Below are positions 44,923 through 58,280 of a stretch of 64,000 nt of DNA, piece by piece. The notes under the pieces were generated by a model, which had not been told where the DNA came from, did no database searches, and saw nothing but the letters and a program-made list of their open reading frames with translations. Numbering within the stretch: the stretch's first letter is position 1; the number at the start of each line of letters is the position of its first letter. Origin of the DNA: Synaphobranchus kaupii (Eukaryota; Chordata; Actinopteri; Anguilliformes; Synaphobranchidae); the NCBI GenBank assembly GCA_029718625.1, contig CM056376.1, positions 123,183,767-123,247,766 of the forward strand, written 5' to 3'. The position numbers and the translations under genes are program-made.

Positions 44923-46638
44923 TGTAATGGGGCGTGACGTGTGACGTGGGAGGGGCCAAACGCAGCAAGGGGATTCATTAAGCCCTTAGGCCACTAAGGC
45001 GGGAAACCCCGCAGATAAGGGAAGGAGACAAGACAAGGAACAACAAACACCACTGCAGACGCTACTAACCGGCTCACTGTCAAACGCCAAGTAGAGCGCA
45101 AGGACAGGGATCTGAACAGCCAGAAATAATAAGCGCCCTGTCTCGGTAACGAGACAAAATAAGAACGGGCGAGTAGCGAAAAGGCACAAATATAAAACAC
45201 AATAAACAGACACTGCAAAATAATAAGATAGTAATAGTGGAGGCGAAAGGAACAGATCCAACGTTCCCAGGCTACTCTCAAACTCGCGGTCACACAAAAA
45301 CGTGTCCACAACATCGCCCAATCTTCCCTATAGGAAGACATGCGCCAAAAGACGAAACAGAACAGCAGTTCCGAACAAAATCGTCAAAAAAAACTCCATG
45401 CAAGGAGAAAGGCACCGAAAGGAACAAACAGGACAGGCAGCACCGGGCATTTACCGGCTAGACCAAAGCGAGATTAATGAAAATAAACACCCTGCCTCTC
45501 TATGATGAGGAATATAATGAGGCGAACGTTCCATGGCGAGATTAATAGGCTCGCAGTACAATGCAGAAAACAAAGGGGTAAACACCAGATCTCCCAGGAG
45601 AGAGAAACATTTTACAGGTGAGCCGATGGAGCACCGTCGTCCCATAACTTTACTATCCAAATAGACTAACGCAAGCTTAATTTGAAACAACCGCCCTAGC
45701 CTCTCAGTAAAATAATATGTAATGAAGCGAAGGAACAGAGAGCTAACGTTCCCATGCTACACGCAGTCACACACAAACATGTCCACAACCTCGCCCAAAC
45801 TCCACACAAGGAGAAACATACCCGGAAAACAAACAGAACAATAGTTCCGAACAAAATCGTCCCGTAGGTAAAAAGGACGGAGGACAGCTGCAACAAAGAC
45901 CAACGCAAAATAGCACGACAGCCTCTCAATATAAATAATAAAAAAACCCTGACTCACAACAAAAAGGAGCATAGTCCACGAGAAGGAGACAAAACAGGGA
46001 ACCAACGTACCGAAGCTACTAACTGACTCACCGTAACCCGGAAATGAGTAGAAGCTAAAACGCCAGGTCTCTCAGTAAGAAAACAAATCAAAAGGCGAAA
46101 ATGGACCAGAGAAACTGCTACTCTATACTTCTACGAGCTAATAAACTAAGTAGAAGCGAAACGCCTGATCTCCCTATGGGAAGACATGTGCCGAAGGGCA
46201 AACAGAACTACTGTTCCGAACAGAATCGCCCAAAACTCCATATACGGAGAAAAAGCACAAAAAGGCGAAATAGAGCAGAGATTTACGGTCCCAAACTTCT
46301 ACGAGATAATTAACTACCTAAGCCAGCAAGAAATAAGCCCTGCCTCAACAAAGAGACGTTAAAAAATAGGCGAGTAGCCCAAATGGTACGAGTAACTCAC
46401 AGCTAACAAAAACACCACAGTACAAAACAATGAACAAACAATGAACAATTAATGTCGAAGCCCCGATAGAAGGAAACGGAAGGCTTAAATAGCTCTGTGA
46501 CCACACACAGGTGTAAACGCTTAACAGAAGCTCCGCCAACTCAGCAGGGCGGAGCAAGCATCTACCAAAAGGGCAGCGCCCTCGCGTGGCCACCGAGGGA
46601 AACGACCGCATAGGGAAACAGGGTTCAAAACCATGACA
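44923..46638 (-). mobile_element. Solo LTR, family A, copy 2
   Basis: 1716 bp, starting TGTAATGGGGCG and ending AACCATGACA, with a perfect 5-bp duplication, TCTGG, at 44918-44922 and 46639-46643. Minus-strand order: TGTCATGG start, TATA-like TATTTAAG near 46482-46496, and a 3' end with TTAATGAA (a possible variant polyadenylation signal) then TGCGTTTGGCCCCTCC. Internal blocks containing CACAAA(C/A)A.GTCCACAAC...AGTTCCGAACAAAATCGTC occur at about 45285-45375 and 45764-45863, with a variant near 46160-46250. Frames such as 44994-45341 are read-through. There are no primer sites or internal coding sequence. Confidence 0.9.
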
Positions 46639-46643
46639 TCTGG

Positions 46644-47110
46644 TCAGATTAATTTTATTTATTCATCCATTAATTTATTAACGAAAAGCAAAAAACATGC
46701 ATAGGCTACCGATAGTTTGGTAGTTCATGCAGTGGGTTTGCAAAGTCATATTTAGGTTACGTCGTTGGTGGCTATACGCCTACTTGCTGATTTTGTTTGT
46801 TATTGTCAGAAGCTAAAATGTTGGAGTTACGAAAGCACCCCAGCGGATCACAAAAATGAAAAGAGAAAGAAAAAAAAGACATTTGTGAACAGGAGTTGCT
46901 AAAAAAAAATTCCAAGCTAACTGGGTTTTTCAAACCTTCCATTCAACCAGTGGAAAAGGGAGACTGCTAGCAGCACGTTAGCAAAAGCCACCAACTGACA
47001 GCTAGTCCAGCAGCAGCTAACGTTAGCTTCCTCTGTGAACTGGATTTACAGACATAATCAAGGACTTCTCTGCCAGGAAAACAAGATGAAAGCACATCTA
47101 AGAGTAAGAC
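46644..47110 (+). pseudogene. hAT (ZMYM1-like) transposase N-terminal relic
   Basis: An ATG at 46818 reads MLELRKHPSGSQK and stops (TGA, 46857-46859). The same frame then reads KEKEKKDICEQELLKKNSKL, followed by TGFFKPS. The order HPSGSQKRK, a lysine/glutamate-rich stretch, then KL.GFF is the usual N-terminus of hAT transposases of the ZMYM1-like type found in fishes. The rest of the protein is missing or unrecognisable. Confidence 0.55.
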
Positions 47111-47910
47111 CATTGTTTATTTTTAGTTGACGCGATTGCTTTATTTTATTAATTGTGCATTGTTTATGCCCAATTGGAATTAGGTGGCTGATAGCCAAGT
47201 CGTTGCCTTGGTGGTCAATTCAGTTGAAATTAATCTATATTTTCTATCTATCTTTCACCAATGTGTAATGCTTAGACATGGCTTTTTGCATTGTCTGGTC
47301 GGGTTCGGTGGGTCGGGCCAGGCAAATACTACACAAATCCGAAACAAACCTAGAATCTAAAATCCTTAGGTAAGCTACCAACTTTTGCCACTTGGTGCTG
47401 CTATAACAATAACGTTCACCACAGTTAAGTGTACTCCACAGTTGCAAGGCTAAGAGACACGGACCATTAGAATAGTGTGCGCTCGCACGAAGGTGGATAC
47501 CTCCCCCGCCCTAACCTAGCGTTACCCTGCAGTTGGTTCACCCTCTGCCTATAAGCATAGCCACCACAGAGGTTCCCCGCAAGATACAAACTAGTAGTAA
47601 GCCCGAGGAACAGAATGGCCAGGTTAGAGTTTACATTAAAAAAGCAAGAAAAAAAAAACTGCTCATGATCCAAAGCACCCCCCCCACCCCCCCCTCATCT
47701 GTGGAACTCACTTGTCTTAATTTATAATGTGACTTCTGACGGTAGCAGACAGATGCATTCTGAAGTGTACAGCACCATCTCATCTGCTCAGATCCAACCA
47801 AATGCCTCAAAACCCATTCAAGTGCAGTCACAGAATGCAAAGGATTTGCAACCAAGTACTCAAAATGAATTTATTTCAGATTACATTAACTTATTGTACA
47901 TTAACTTAAA
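47111..47910. other. DNA with no gene seen
   Basis: Contains a C-rich tract at 47678-47696. Overlapping short frames show no motif. Confidence 0.5.
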
Positions 47911-48086
47911 GTAACCCATTACTTTTGCTCCCATAAGATGGGTGGGCTATATATAAAATTAACTGTAATTAATCCATGTATCACCTGCTATGGATGTAAA
48001 TACCCTCAAATCTCATATCCATTGTTTTATTTCAAATCCTATATCAGAATCATGTCACTGACTCAATACTTTTGCATACACTGTAT
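47911..48086 (+). mobile_element. Tc1-like transposon 3' end fragment
   Basis: ACTTTTGCTCCCATAAGATG, then GGATGTAAATACCCTCAAAT, CATTGTTTTATTTCAAATCC and finally ATACTTTTGCATACACTGTA: the standard 3' untranslated region and terminal repeat order of a widespread fish Tc1 family. No coding part is left. Confidence 0.75.
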
Positions 48087-51000
48087 ATATGTTGATTGTG
48101 ATATAATCTATTTCAACACTCCAATACTGCATTCTTATTCCGGAAATGTCCCACAATTTAGAAATTGTATGATATAAAGTCATTATCAGAATGAAAGCAG
48201 GAAAGAAAAGTCAGATATATAAAAAAAAAGCAGAGTAATTAAACTAAGTGCATTCTTCTGGATGAAGAAAGCTACAATTAAATGCTGATGCCAGAATGCA
48301 CAATGCCTGCTGCACCCCATGAATGTTAGTTAATGAAATGGGAATTAGTCCATGACTGTCTGTAAATGTCACAGTGGCTTTTTAAGGCTCCAGAGCCATA
48401 TTTGGCTCAATAGGTTCATCGCCATGGAGACCGAAACATCCAGATGAAATACTGAAATTCATGGTAAAAACAATATTTCAAAATGATTGTGTTCATCCGT
48501 ATCGCATATGTGTCACAAACACATTGCTTCCAATGAAAATGTCATTGTATGGATTTTTGCGATAGATATGGGACAGCACTAATTTCCCCCGCCATGCTTA
48601 TAAGCACATTTACATATTATTACAATTATAACATTTCAACCTGAGAGAACCATTTAAATATTCAATGGTGAAATTACAATATGCAAATTTACCATAGGGT
48701 GTATGATCTGTTGTAGAATGACATTTTAGGCCCCAAAGCTAGACACAAGTCACAGTCTTTCAATTCATGCAGTGTATTGTATTCATCTACCAATTGTTTC
48801 AGCTGACTTAAAGGGTAGAAAATAATTAATACAATTAAAATTCAGAATTTAATTATAATCAAAATGCAAGTTTTGTGTGAAGCAAAGACTTGCTGCAGAG
48901 CAAAAACTCAAACTATCTTAAAAATGTGATAAAACTCCCTGGTTGTAGAAAATGGCATTAACTCATCACCTGTCTTGCAATGTAGGGAAAAAAATCTTCA
49001 GACTTCGCCCCCTATATGTGGTTTCCTATTCAAGGGAGTTCCAGGTCCACAAACAGGGGTTCACAGGGTGCAAAAGCAGATTGTAAGATACAATTGACTA
49101 AGATGCATTTGCCAGTGTTGTATTCCCACAACATACCTCAAAGAAGAGGTAAAAAACATTATTTCTGAGGGAAACCATTTTAATGTAAAGAATGATAATT
49201 TTATTTATTGTGTGTGTGTGTGTATGTGCATGTGTGTGTGTGGTTGCGTCTTCGTGTGTGCATGTGTGTCTATGTGTGTTTGTTAGATTGGTTTAAAAAC
49301 AGTCTAATACAGATTGATCCTGTTTCAGTCATTCCTGTGCTTCTACAGTAATAGAGTTATGCATTATATATCTTTCAATGTTATCACTTTGTAAACACTT
49401 GTCAGTTCTGTTGCAAGGTGTGTTGAAGTAAATAGAATCCGGTTGATTGATTCACTTATGGAACCCTGTATGTTTTATTTTTAATAAATACTGAACCGCT
49501 AGGGGGTTTACAAATTCAGGGCATTTTGCTGTATGTGTTATTGCATAACATAACTATTATTGGAGATAATTTTATTATTTGTAGAGTTATGTTAAAAATA
49601 AATCTCGGTAATGTAATGCATGGGATACTGAACTACATACTGTTTGGTCAATAAGCTTGGCTGGAACCTTGTTGAACTCTTGGAACTTTATATTAAAACC
49701 TATTGAGATCAAGCATAAACACCAAAGTCCCTTTGGTAATTTAGTACATATAGAGACCCACATGTAAATTTGTTTTTAATTACTAACTTGTTTTATGTGT
49801 TATGCCTCACGCTGACTTACAGTATATGTTGCAGCTACACAATAATTTCACTGGTTTATCCAGTGCCTTTCTGGTGTTTGGAAGACTTACACAGTGGTTG
49901 GTTGAATGATATCAGCCTTACAATGGGATTGTTACAGTTTGCCTTTATAAGTTTCTAACCCCCTGAGATGGCAGGTAGCCTATGCAATCTGCAGTTTCGA
50001 GTTTTATCGGCCTGTATGCACAGTATACTGCATAAGAAACCTTTTTTTCAGGATTTTAATTATTTAAATTCTCCTTCAGTTCCCTGCCCACTTTCTCAAC
50101 TCTTCCTGCGCAAACAATGTTATTGGTCTTTCCTGTATAGACAGGCTTGACTTTATCTACTTGAGCCAACAAAAAAGCATCTGTTCATTGTAGCAAATTG
50201 AAAGACAAAGAAACAGGTGCTGCTTACCATTCAACTGAACAGTAAGCTGCTTCTGCTGATAATAATGGCACAATAAGAATGAGGATGGCTCAATTTATTC
50301 CAATAGGGCATGGCAAAACACTGTGTTTGACAGCAAGTTTGCTTGCTAAATCCTAACAACCAAAAGAAAAATAACGCACCTTTTTAAACCTATTTTAAAC
50401 CCACAGAAAGCACTTCAACACCACTGCTTTATGTAGTATTAGCGTCACATCAGGCATAACAAGGGATAAGGCAATTTTAAGCAATCTGTGGATGGCTTTT
50501 TAGTAAATTATTGTGGCTCAATGCCTGCTTGTGCCTCTCCCACACAAGGTACAGTAATGCACTTAACTGCTATCATCTCATCAGGCCAGCAGGTACATCA
50601 AGCCTGTCTGGAAATCCTCAGGAGAAGGTTCTTAACGGAAAGTCAAGGGGGGTGTTTATCAAAGAGCAGAGCACGGTGTGGGACTGCGTGCTAACTGACC
50701 GTTTTCTATTACCCCGTCGGTGTATGAAAGCCTTGGCTTTGCTGTGAGGTTACAGAGCCCAAAAAACAACCTAGAGAACGTAATTTCTCTTCTGACTGTC
50801 TTCCTGGAAAACAGCTTGGCAAATCGGTTACTAGTGAGGGCCGGGAGAGTGATTACAGTATGCCTAATCTCCATTTGGGGAGAGTTTTTGTTTTATGCTT
50901 TATTTAATTTTTTTCGACAATTGCAACTCCCTTATTTGTCCCCTATGACACTAATATCCATGTAAACACAGAGGAGGATAAATCCCAACACAGAAATGTG

Positions 51001-53422
51001 TCTGACTACTGTACACTGAAGTTTCAAAGCTGGTGTACTCATTTGTATTTATTTTGGGATCTAATTGAGAAAGAACGCACATTTATGTCTTGAGGATTTA
51101 CTGTAGGTTGTATTTTAAAATTAAAGCAGAAATCTGATTAGCTGTTTACTGATTTTTGCTGGTATCTTGGCTGCTATTGGTGTTTCCTCTGCTTTAATCA
51201 TAAAAGGGAATTTTCCTTAATGACATGGGGTATTGACAATGACCCTGAAAATACGAAAAATTGGGGAGTAAAAAAAACAAAAAACATTTTGGTTGCTATT
51301 TCATCTGGCTAGATAACTGGTTTATAACTGGCATATGAAATGCTATGCATTTCACATAGGTTATCTAAGAACGCAGTTTGTCATCCAGATTTTCTGGAAA
51401 ACTATTCTTCCATAGTATGGCATGTTTTAAACAACCGCTTAATCTGAGGAGAGAAAAATAATGGAAATTGAAGTGCAGTTCAAGCATATAACCGGGGTCT
51501 GTCTAAAATCAGTGAGGTCCTGAGGAAGCAGCATAAAGAACTAAAAATCGAATGTGTACTTCTGTACAAAAAAGGTGATTTCTACAATGTTTTACAGTTG
51601 GTTCGTAGGTAGAAGCTGCTACTCCACCACGTTGCATCCTTTTCAATGACGCCCTGTCTTTTAACATTACAAGAGCCATCCTAATTTTTTAAGCACCCGT
51701 TTGGCTTGTGCTTTTTATGGTCAATAACTATAACAATGCAGTTCACAGTACAACAAAGGAAACTTTTGATGTAGTATGAACTAATTACATTTATGGAAAC
51801 AAAGCCAGTTTTCTTTTGTAAGATCTGCAACAGTTGCATGTGAACTGGAATATATACTTGATTATGATCATTGCACTACATCACAGGAGAAATACATCAA
51901 CGAAGCACAAATAATAAATAAACAATATAAAATCACAATAGCTTTTAATACAAAGGGTCAGAAAAAAAGCTAGTAGGTCAGTTAATATGGTATTTAGCAT
52001 CCACAGTGTACCAAGCTCATTCACAGCGAAACGAAAAACTGATTCTCCTCTTCCATGGTTTGGCCATTTTATATCATAGTGCTCCGCCTTGTCAACATTC
52101 TGGACTCATCCAATTCCTGGTCAGTGTTTGCTCTAATTTCTCATACCACTCACCTGAGATTTTGATAGAATAACTAGAAAAGCAACATTGAGAGAGGAAT
52201 GATCACTTAGCACAATGCAATGGCAAATAATCATTAAAAAAATTCATGTGATAACGGTTTACACTGTTAATCCTTTGTACGTGCATATATTCCGGCATGC
52301 CCACTCTTCAATATTGGAGCACTGGGAGCCATGTCCACACATCCAGATCCACAGGTTATTAGTGGGCAAATCATGCTTAAAAATCAGCCATTAAGTCAGG
52401 ATGTATTTTCATGGTGTTATCCGTCTGCATTTGCGGTACGCTGTTATGCTACTGTGAGGTCCGCACGATGCCATCACAATCTTATGGGAAAAGGCACCCG
52501 ATTCCTATTATTTTCCTATTCCCTGTCTTCTGTCTTATTCAAATATGCATACACTTACATGAGCAATTATTTAAAAAAATAATAATTCATTAAGAAAGAA
52601 TCTATTACAACCAGATTTCAAATGGTAGATTAAAATATAAAACAGCCATAATCAGTGTTGTGACATGACTTACATTCTCATTTAAAATATTTATTGAGTT
52701 ATAAGTTGGGTAATAAGCAGGAAAGGAAGGAGGCTGGATGGTGAAAGCAGTGTCAGTGGTTACAATACCAACCCTCAGTTGATTGGTGACATCAGTAGAC
52801 CTTACTACTCTGTAGAGTACTTTAAGAATGGACAATACCCAATCAAGTTTACGAGTACATAAATAAATAAATAAATAAATAAATGAATGAATAAATAAAT
52901 ACGCAAAAATCCATGGATAGCTCTGGTCACCCACACCAAAAAAAATGTTAATTTAAATGTGACTTGAAATGGCAAAATATAATGTTCATGGCAGCTGCTC
53001 AGTTTATGTCATAGAAAGGAGACACGCATTACTTTTGGTGGCGTGTCCAGCTAAATAACTATTCCTTTGTACAGTGACTCCAAGAAGCATCTCCACGTGT
53101 GGCACTCTACATCTTGACCCTGCAAGTACAAGTGCGGACTATTGGCAGATATGACTGCTTGATTGGCTACAGTATTTCCCATGGAGGAAGGACTCAAGTT
53201 GGCTCCACTGTTAGTATCCCCTGCTTTCTCGCTACTTAGTAGGGCCGGGGGAAATAATCGAGCACAGCTGACAACCTGAATTCCTGGAGTTGCCCTCAAG
53301 GTGTCCCTGTTGGCACTCCAAGTCCCACAATGTTTTGGCAATCAGCGCAGACACACAATTAAGTATACAATTAAAGACTCATTTTGATGTATTCATCCAT
53401 GCAAAACAATAAAATAACGCTT
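48087..53422. other. Long AT-rich stretch, no gene recognised
   Basis: About 5.3 kb. Contains an imperfect (GT)n tract at 49209-49280 and an AAAT-type repeat at 52857-52902. Frames of 60-109 codons show no domain, signal peptide or exon-like splice context that I can defend. Large repeat-poor stretches like this may hold conserved non-coding elements, which cannot be seen from one sequence. Confidence 0.5.
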
Positions 53423-53426
53423 TTAA

Positions 53427-53824
53427 AGTGATACTGCAGTCAAAAACCGACTTTTCGCGTTGAAAACCGATGTTTTGGGTTAGACTATGATCATACACAT
53501 ATTTTTATCCAAAAATCTCATATTGCGTCGAAGTGGGTGTCGTCTGAGTTTCTGTGTCGGCTTACCATGCGCTACATTTCCGTCCCGAAATCCTTAGCAT
53601 GAATATAGGCGGAGTCTCGGCTAGTAAAGTGCAGAGAGCTCAGCGGCAGAGAGCAGGAAGGGGGCTTGGTCAGTTCACCAAGACACACCCTTTCACTCAC
53701 TGACCATATGAATATTCATAATATGACCTTGTGGCATCATCGTCATATAACCACACCTACCCACGGCTCCAAGTTCAAATTGAAGCTGTAAAAAAGGGCT
53801 TAGAAAAGCTATTGCAGTATCACT
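53427..53824. mobile_element. 398-bp TTAA-flanked MITE
   Basis: Starts AGTGATACTGCAGT and ends ATTGCAGTATCACT. The terminal inverted repeat is about 14 bp with one mismatch, and TTAA flanks both sides (53423-53426 and 53825-53828). TTAA targets belong to piggyBac and Kolobok, and the AG...CT ends fit Kolobok somewhat better. It has no coding frame, and its ends do not match the Kolobok-like element at 24350. Confidence 0.8.
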
Positions 53825-53828
53825 TTAA

Positions 53829-54200
53829 GGAGTGCGAAGGAAGTGAATCATGGACACACAAACAATGTTAAGATGAAAAACAATAAAACAATATCCTTCT
53901 TGTACATTGCATACCGGAAGATTTAAATTATTTTCAACATCATGTTTACACCAAAGGACACAACACAATTCAAATGCACTTAAATACATAAAAGCACAAC
54001 ATATGAGCAATGCAGACAAGGGCAAAACGGATGTGTAATACCAGGGGAAGAGGAGAGCAGTGAGTGGTAGTATGATTTATGATTTAATTGGGACACTAGG
54101 GAAAATACTAATATTTTAAAAAAAGTAGATGTCAAAATAATGTGCATATTTAAGAATAATGTGGTAAACTTGTCAAAGTAAGGTATACAGATCATCGGAC
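53829..54200. other. AT-rich DNA, no feature seen
   Basis: Nothing recognisable. Confidence 0.5.
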
Positions 54201-54207
54201 AGACACA

Positions 54208-54498
54208 TTGAAACAGGAACGTTTTTCTCTTTTGAGAAGACCGAGCAACACTAGATGGGGAATGAGGTATTCTGCTGCAGAGTATCATTCAAAGTACACT
54301 GAATTTTTCTCAAGGTTTGTGGAGATGGAGATGGATATTACACACTGCACCAGTGCATTAAAATATCTTAGGACTTTTTTGGTAGACATTAACATCTTGG
54401 AGAAATGGCACTGTCGCGACCATCTCGACCAGTGGTTTGACAGTCAGGAAGTCAGAAGTCATAGAAGACACGCTACATTTGGGCAGCTGATAAATTAA
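54208..54498 (+). pseudogene. Possible hAT-like transposase relic
   Basis: A 96-codon frame reads RRPSNTRWGMRYSAAEYHSK, then EFFSRFVEMEMDI. The NTRW motif followed by a helical stretch resembles the (D/N)TRW segment in the central domain of hAT/ZMYM1-like transposases. No other conserved blocks, ends or duplication were found, so this is tentative. Confidence 0.35.
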
Positions 54499-54499
54499 T

Positions 54500-56739
54500 A
54501 CAGGACATCAGAACAAAAGGTGCACAGCTCAGACAGAAAAATAAATCATTTTAGTTTAAATTTGTGTATTTCATTTATGCATCATTCATAGCATAAAATA
54601 CAGTACATGACATTACAATGGTTTATGGTTTGGGTGGGTGTGGGGGTGGGCTTTGAGTGTTGTTGAGGATGACATTTCGGACGGGAATTAAGCATGATCC
54701 GTGGAAAGTTCCATTTAAAACATTTCACATGATCCGTAGTTTGCCTGCCCAAAGTCATTTATTATGAGCAGACTTGGCAACACTGGTTGTTATGATGTTC
54801 TGTTGATCCTCCGATAAGTGTTTCTTCTTAGTGACAGATTTGTACACTTTAATGTCAATCTATGAAAGAAGTGACAGTGAACAAAATCACAATAATTACA
54901 TTTAACAAATTCTAGATCAATGGTCTTTTCCACTTACTTAAATGTACAGCATTCACAACTATCTTGCGACATTCACAACCTTTCTTGTAAATGCCATGAA
55001 AATGTATTTTGTTATTTTTATTAATATTTTTTTTTTGCCTTGCAATATTTGTTTTCAGCACTGAAGAACGCGTTGCCCATATTAAGTAATCACCTCCCAT
55101 CTCTTGAATGTTTTTTTTTACTGCCACATTGTCTAACAGACTACACTGAGTTTGACAGGTTATAAGTGTCAACAAGCATGAATATTGCTCTGTCAGTCTT
55201 CTCATGCATGTTATTAAGTGTTATTGAATGAGTGCTTGATATGTGGCTTTAAAGGAATCTAAATAACAAGCTGATTACACTGGGTCCTACTCATTTACTC
55301 CTCTGGTTGATTGTGCCGGCTTCCAGAGAAATGCTATATGCCAGCATACATGCTGCACAGCTGTTGGTGGCATGCAGAGGGAAGAGATGCTCCAGTTGGC
55401 TCAAAGTACTTTGGAGGACATGCAAGCTAGTCTGCTTTCTGTCAAATTGACAGTAGATATTGCAGCAGTACGGTCGGATTAACACCCATCATTAAATTTT
55501 ACTCACAAGTGAATGCACGAATGTGATAGTATTGTGAGCTCCATGATAACCAAAACAAAACTGACTTGTTAAAGTTGGGGTTAGCGATGTTAACAAATTT
55601 TACATTTTGGTAAAATCCAGGCCTCAACCGTTGTAACCCAGAAATGTATTCCCATGTAAACTGTGTTATTCCTGTGCAGGTTCACATTCATTGTCCCATT
55701 TGTCAGATCCATGTATCATATCAGAAATAAATGATAACATGCATAATTATTTTTTTTTCCTTTTCTTGATAATTCCCTAATATGAAATAGAATCCTCTCC
55801 TGTACATATTGAGTAAAGTTCATTACAGACTCTTATCTCCCAGAGTGAGAAGGATTGTGCAGAAATAATAAAAATAGATTGAGGTCAGTTTGATAAATCC
55901 GACAGTGTATTGGTTGAAAAACGAAAATTCAGACAAATACCCTTTACATTCTTTTGAAGGGATTTACATAATTTGACATGGCATTAGACTGGCTGAGACA
56001 CAAATCTGTACTTTAATCCAAGTTGACACAAAGTGCTCGCTTTGCCATGTCATCCCGGATCTTTGCGAGAGCTCTCTTGCTGCTCCACCTTCTCATTTCA
56101 AAAGGGCTTTGCCTTTTGCCTTAAAGTTTATTGCAGTGGATCTGTTCTTTTCTTCCTCAAATCTAAAACAAACAGGGGAAGAACAGACTGTGGATATTCT
56201 CAATCTAAAATTTAGGTCATGTGCACCTGTTTTACTATTCTCTTTATAGTATATAATTATTACCTTTCTATGATTACCTTTCCAAATCACCATCATTACC
56301 GTTATAGTATTAGATGCAATTACTGGAGTGTCCTAGTCATTTTGGTTCAAAGGTAGCAATGGCATGAAGTAAATGCAAAATCAAACAAAAAGAGTCCCCG
56401 GTAATTAAGGAAACTACAATTATGCTTATGACAGCTGCTGTTATTTGATTAAGGGGAAAAAATTATTTAAAAAAACTAGGTTCTGTTTAATGATAGTTTC
56501 GTGAAAGGGGTGAGGAGGTTCTTTTTGCGTAGTGCTAAATCATTCTCACCCTGACACAAAAAGTTAATTTTCTCTTCCAAATAGTTTTTGTTTTTGTTCA
56601 AATTGTTCAGTAATAATGTAATGTAAAATGTGTCACTATTACTACAGTAGAAATTCATGGATTTGGTTTCATGGCTTAGTCATGCCTGTACCCAAAACTT
56701 TACATTTTCAAGTGTACATTTAAATCCATGCAGGCGAAT
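54500..56739. other. AT-rich DNA, no gene seen
   Basis: Motif-less frames up to 97 codons. Poly-T runs near 55025 and 55745. No repeat boundary recognised. Confidence 0.5.
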
Positions 56740-57125
56740 GTCTCCAGTGACTATATCCAGACTATATGTACATATATCCAGTGATCAAAGGAAAAACCTG
56801 AATAAATAAGTGGAGAAACATAACGAATGCAGATGTGGGGGGCATTTTCCTGGCATGGTTTGGGTCCACTTGTCCCCTTAGAGGGAAGGGTCAGTGCAAA
56901 TCAATACAAAGTTATTCTGAGTGATCATCTTTATTCTATGATGAAACATTTCTATACTGATGGGAGTGGTCTCTTCCAGGATGACAATGCCCTCCATACA
57001 CAGGGCACGAGGGGTCACTGAATGGTTAGATGAGGATCATATGCTATGGCCTTCGCAGTCACCAGATCTCAACCCAATTGAACACCTATGGGAGATTTTG
57101 GACCGACATGTTAGACAGTGTATAG
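56740..57125 (+). pseudogene. Tc1-like transposase, C-terminal half, frameshifted
   Basis: A frame from 56827 reads MQMWGAFSWHGLGPLVPLEG and reaches [11 protein letters not shown], containing the second catalytic aspartate (DDNA) of the DD34E triad. A +1 frame then carries [10 protein letters not shown] and [18 protein letters not shown], with the final glutamate in PIEH. The two halves are split by a frameshift near 57005. The N-terminal half is missing: a segment resembling the element's 5' region (near 56775-56825) joins directly to the catalytic part, implying internal deletion. The right end is lost at the (TA)n tract. Confidence 0.85.
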
Positions 57126-57129
57126 ACAC

Positions 57130-57148
57130 AATATATATATATATATAT
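57130..57148. repeat. (TA)n tract, left of hAT element
   Basis: Short TA run. The final ATATATAT could be the left 8-bp duplication of the hAT element, but in a TA repeat this is uninformative. Confidence 0.85.
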
Positions 57149-58280
57149 TAGGGGTGTCACGATTCTCCAAATCCGCGATTCGATTTGACTTTTGATTTTA
57201 AGGTCACGATTCGATTCTCAATTTTTTTTCAGCACAATTTTTTTTTCCAGCACTATAGACTAACTAATGGCTATGCCATTGTTAGACTATCGAGTCTTGA
57301 TTTGTAAAGAAAAATACTTGTTTCTCAATAAGTAACTTTTATTTGAATAATAACAATTATAAATAATAACAAAAATATGAGAATATTTAAACACACCTAA
57401 ACAGTTAAGAGCTTTATCAAAACTAGACTCTAGAATAAACAGTTGAACATTTACCACGCTATTAACAATTTACACATTGGTTTTATGCCCTGACAACGGT
57501 CATTTATCTTTTCTTTAAAAAGATGAGCGTGTTCACATTCTTTGAACAGTTAAGAGCTTAACAAACTAATATCTGAAATAATAAACAGTTGAACCACGCT
57601 ATTAACTATTTACACGTTTTTTTTCATGCCCTGACAACTGTCATTTGGGTTGTCATTTGAGTTGCCTGTGTCAATGTTTTTTTCCCAGTCAAATCTATTT
57701 CTTTGTGATGCCTGCGAATGTGTCCTGCCATAATTGACGTGCTGCCTGAGGTGGCGTATGGTACTCGCGTGTAGCATAGCCGACAAACTGTCGTTTTTTT
57801 GTCAATGACGCGTTCGTTGTTTATATAACTCACGTGGAAGGCAAAATGTTGCCACACCGGTGACTTGAGGGAAGCAGGAGGATTTTCCAGTTCTGTTTCT
57901 CCATCTCCGACTCCGGCAGTGGCCATGGTGTGTCGAAAAGTAATGCAGGCTACCGGTAAGCTAACGTTAACTAGCAGCTGTGTCTTCTTTGAAATATATA
58001 TTTTTTTTTTCTTCGGACGCACGCCTGCGTGGACGAACAAAATGCAGTGGAAGGCGTCAGGTTTCGTTTTGTCGGAAACGCTTACATTAGAGATGGCCAA
58101 GTAGGCTACTTTTTTTTTACATTTTACCCATCACATGAAAGGCTAAGAAGAGCGCGCGGGGGGCGGGGGTGGAGAGAAAAAAAAAACTTAGAGAATCGCG
58201 AACCAGCTTGTGATTTCGAACTTCGAAATCGAACGCTCATTTCGATCGATTTTCGATTTTGAATCGGTATCGTGACACCC

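Noticed and set aside
53051..53341. 96-codon minus frame as an exon
   Set aside because: No motif, no splice context and no similarity I recognise.
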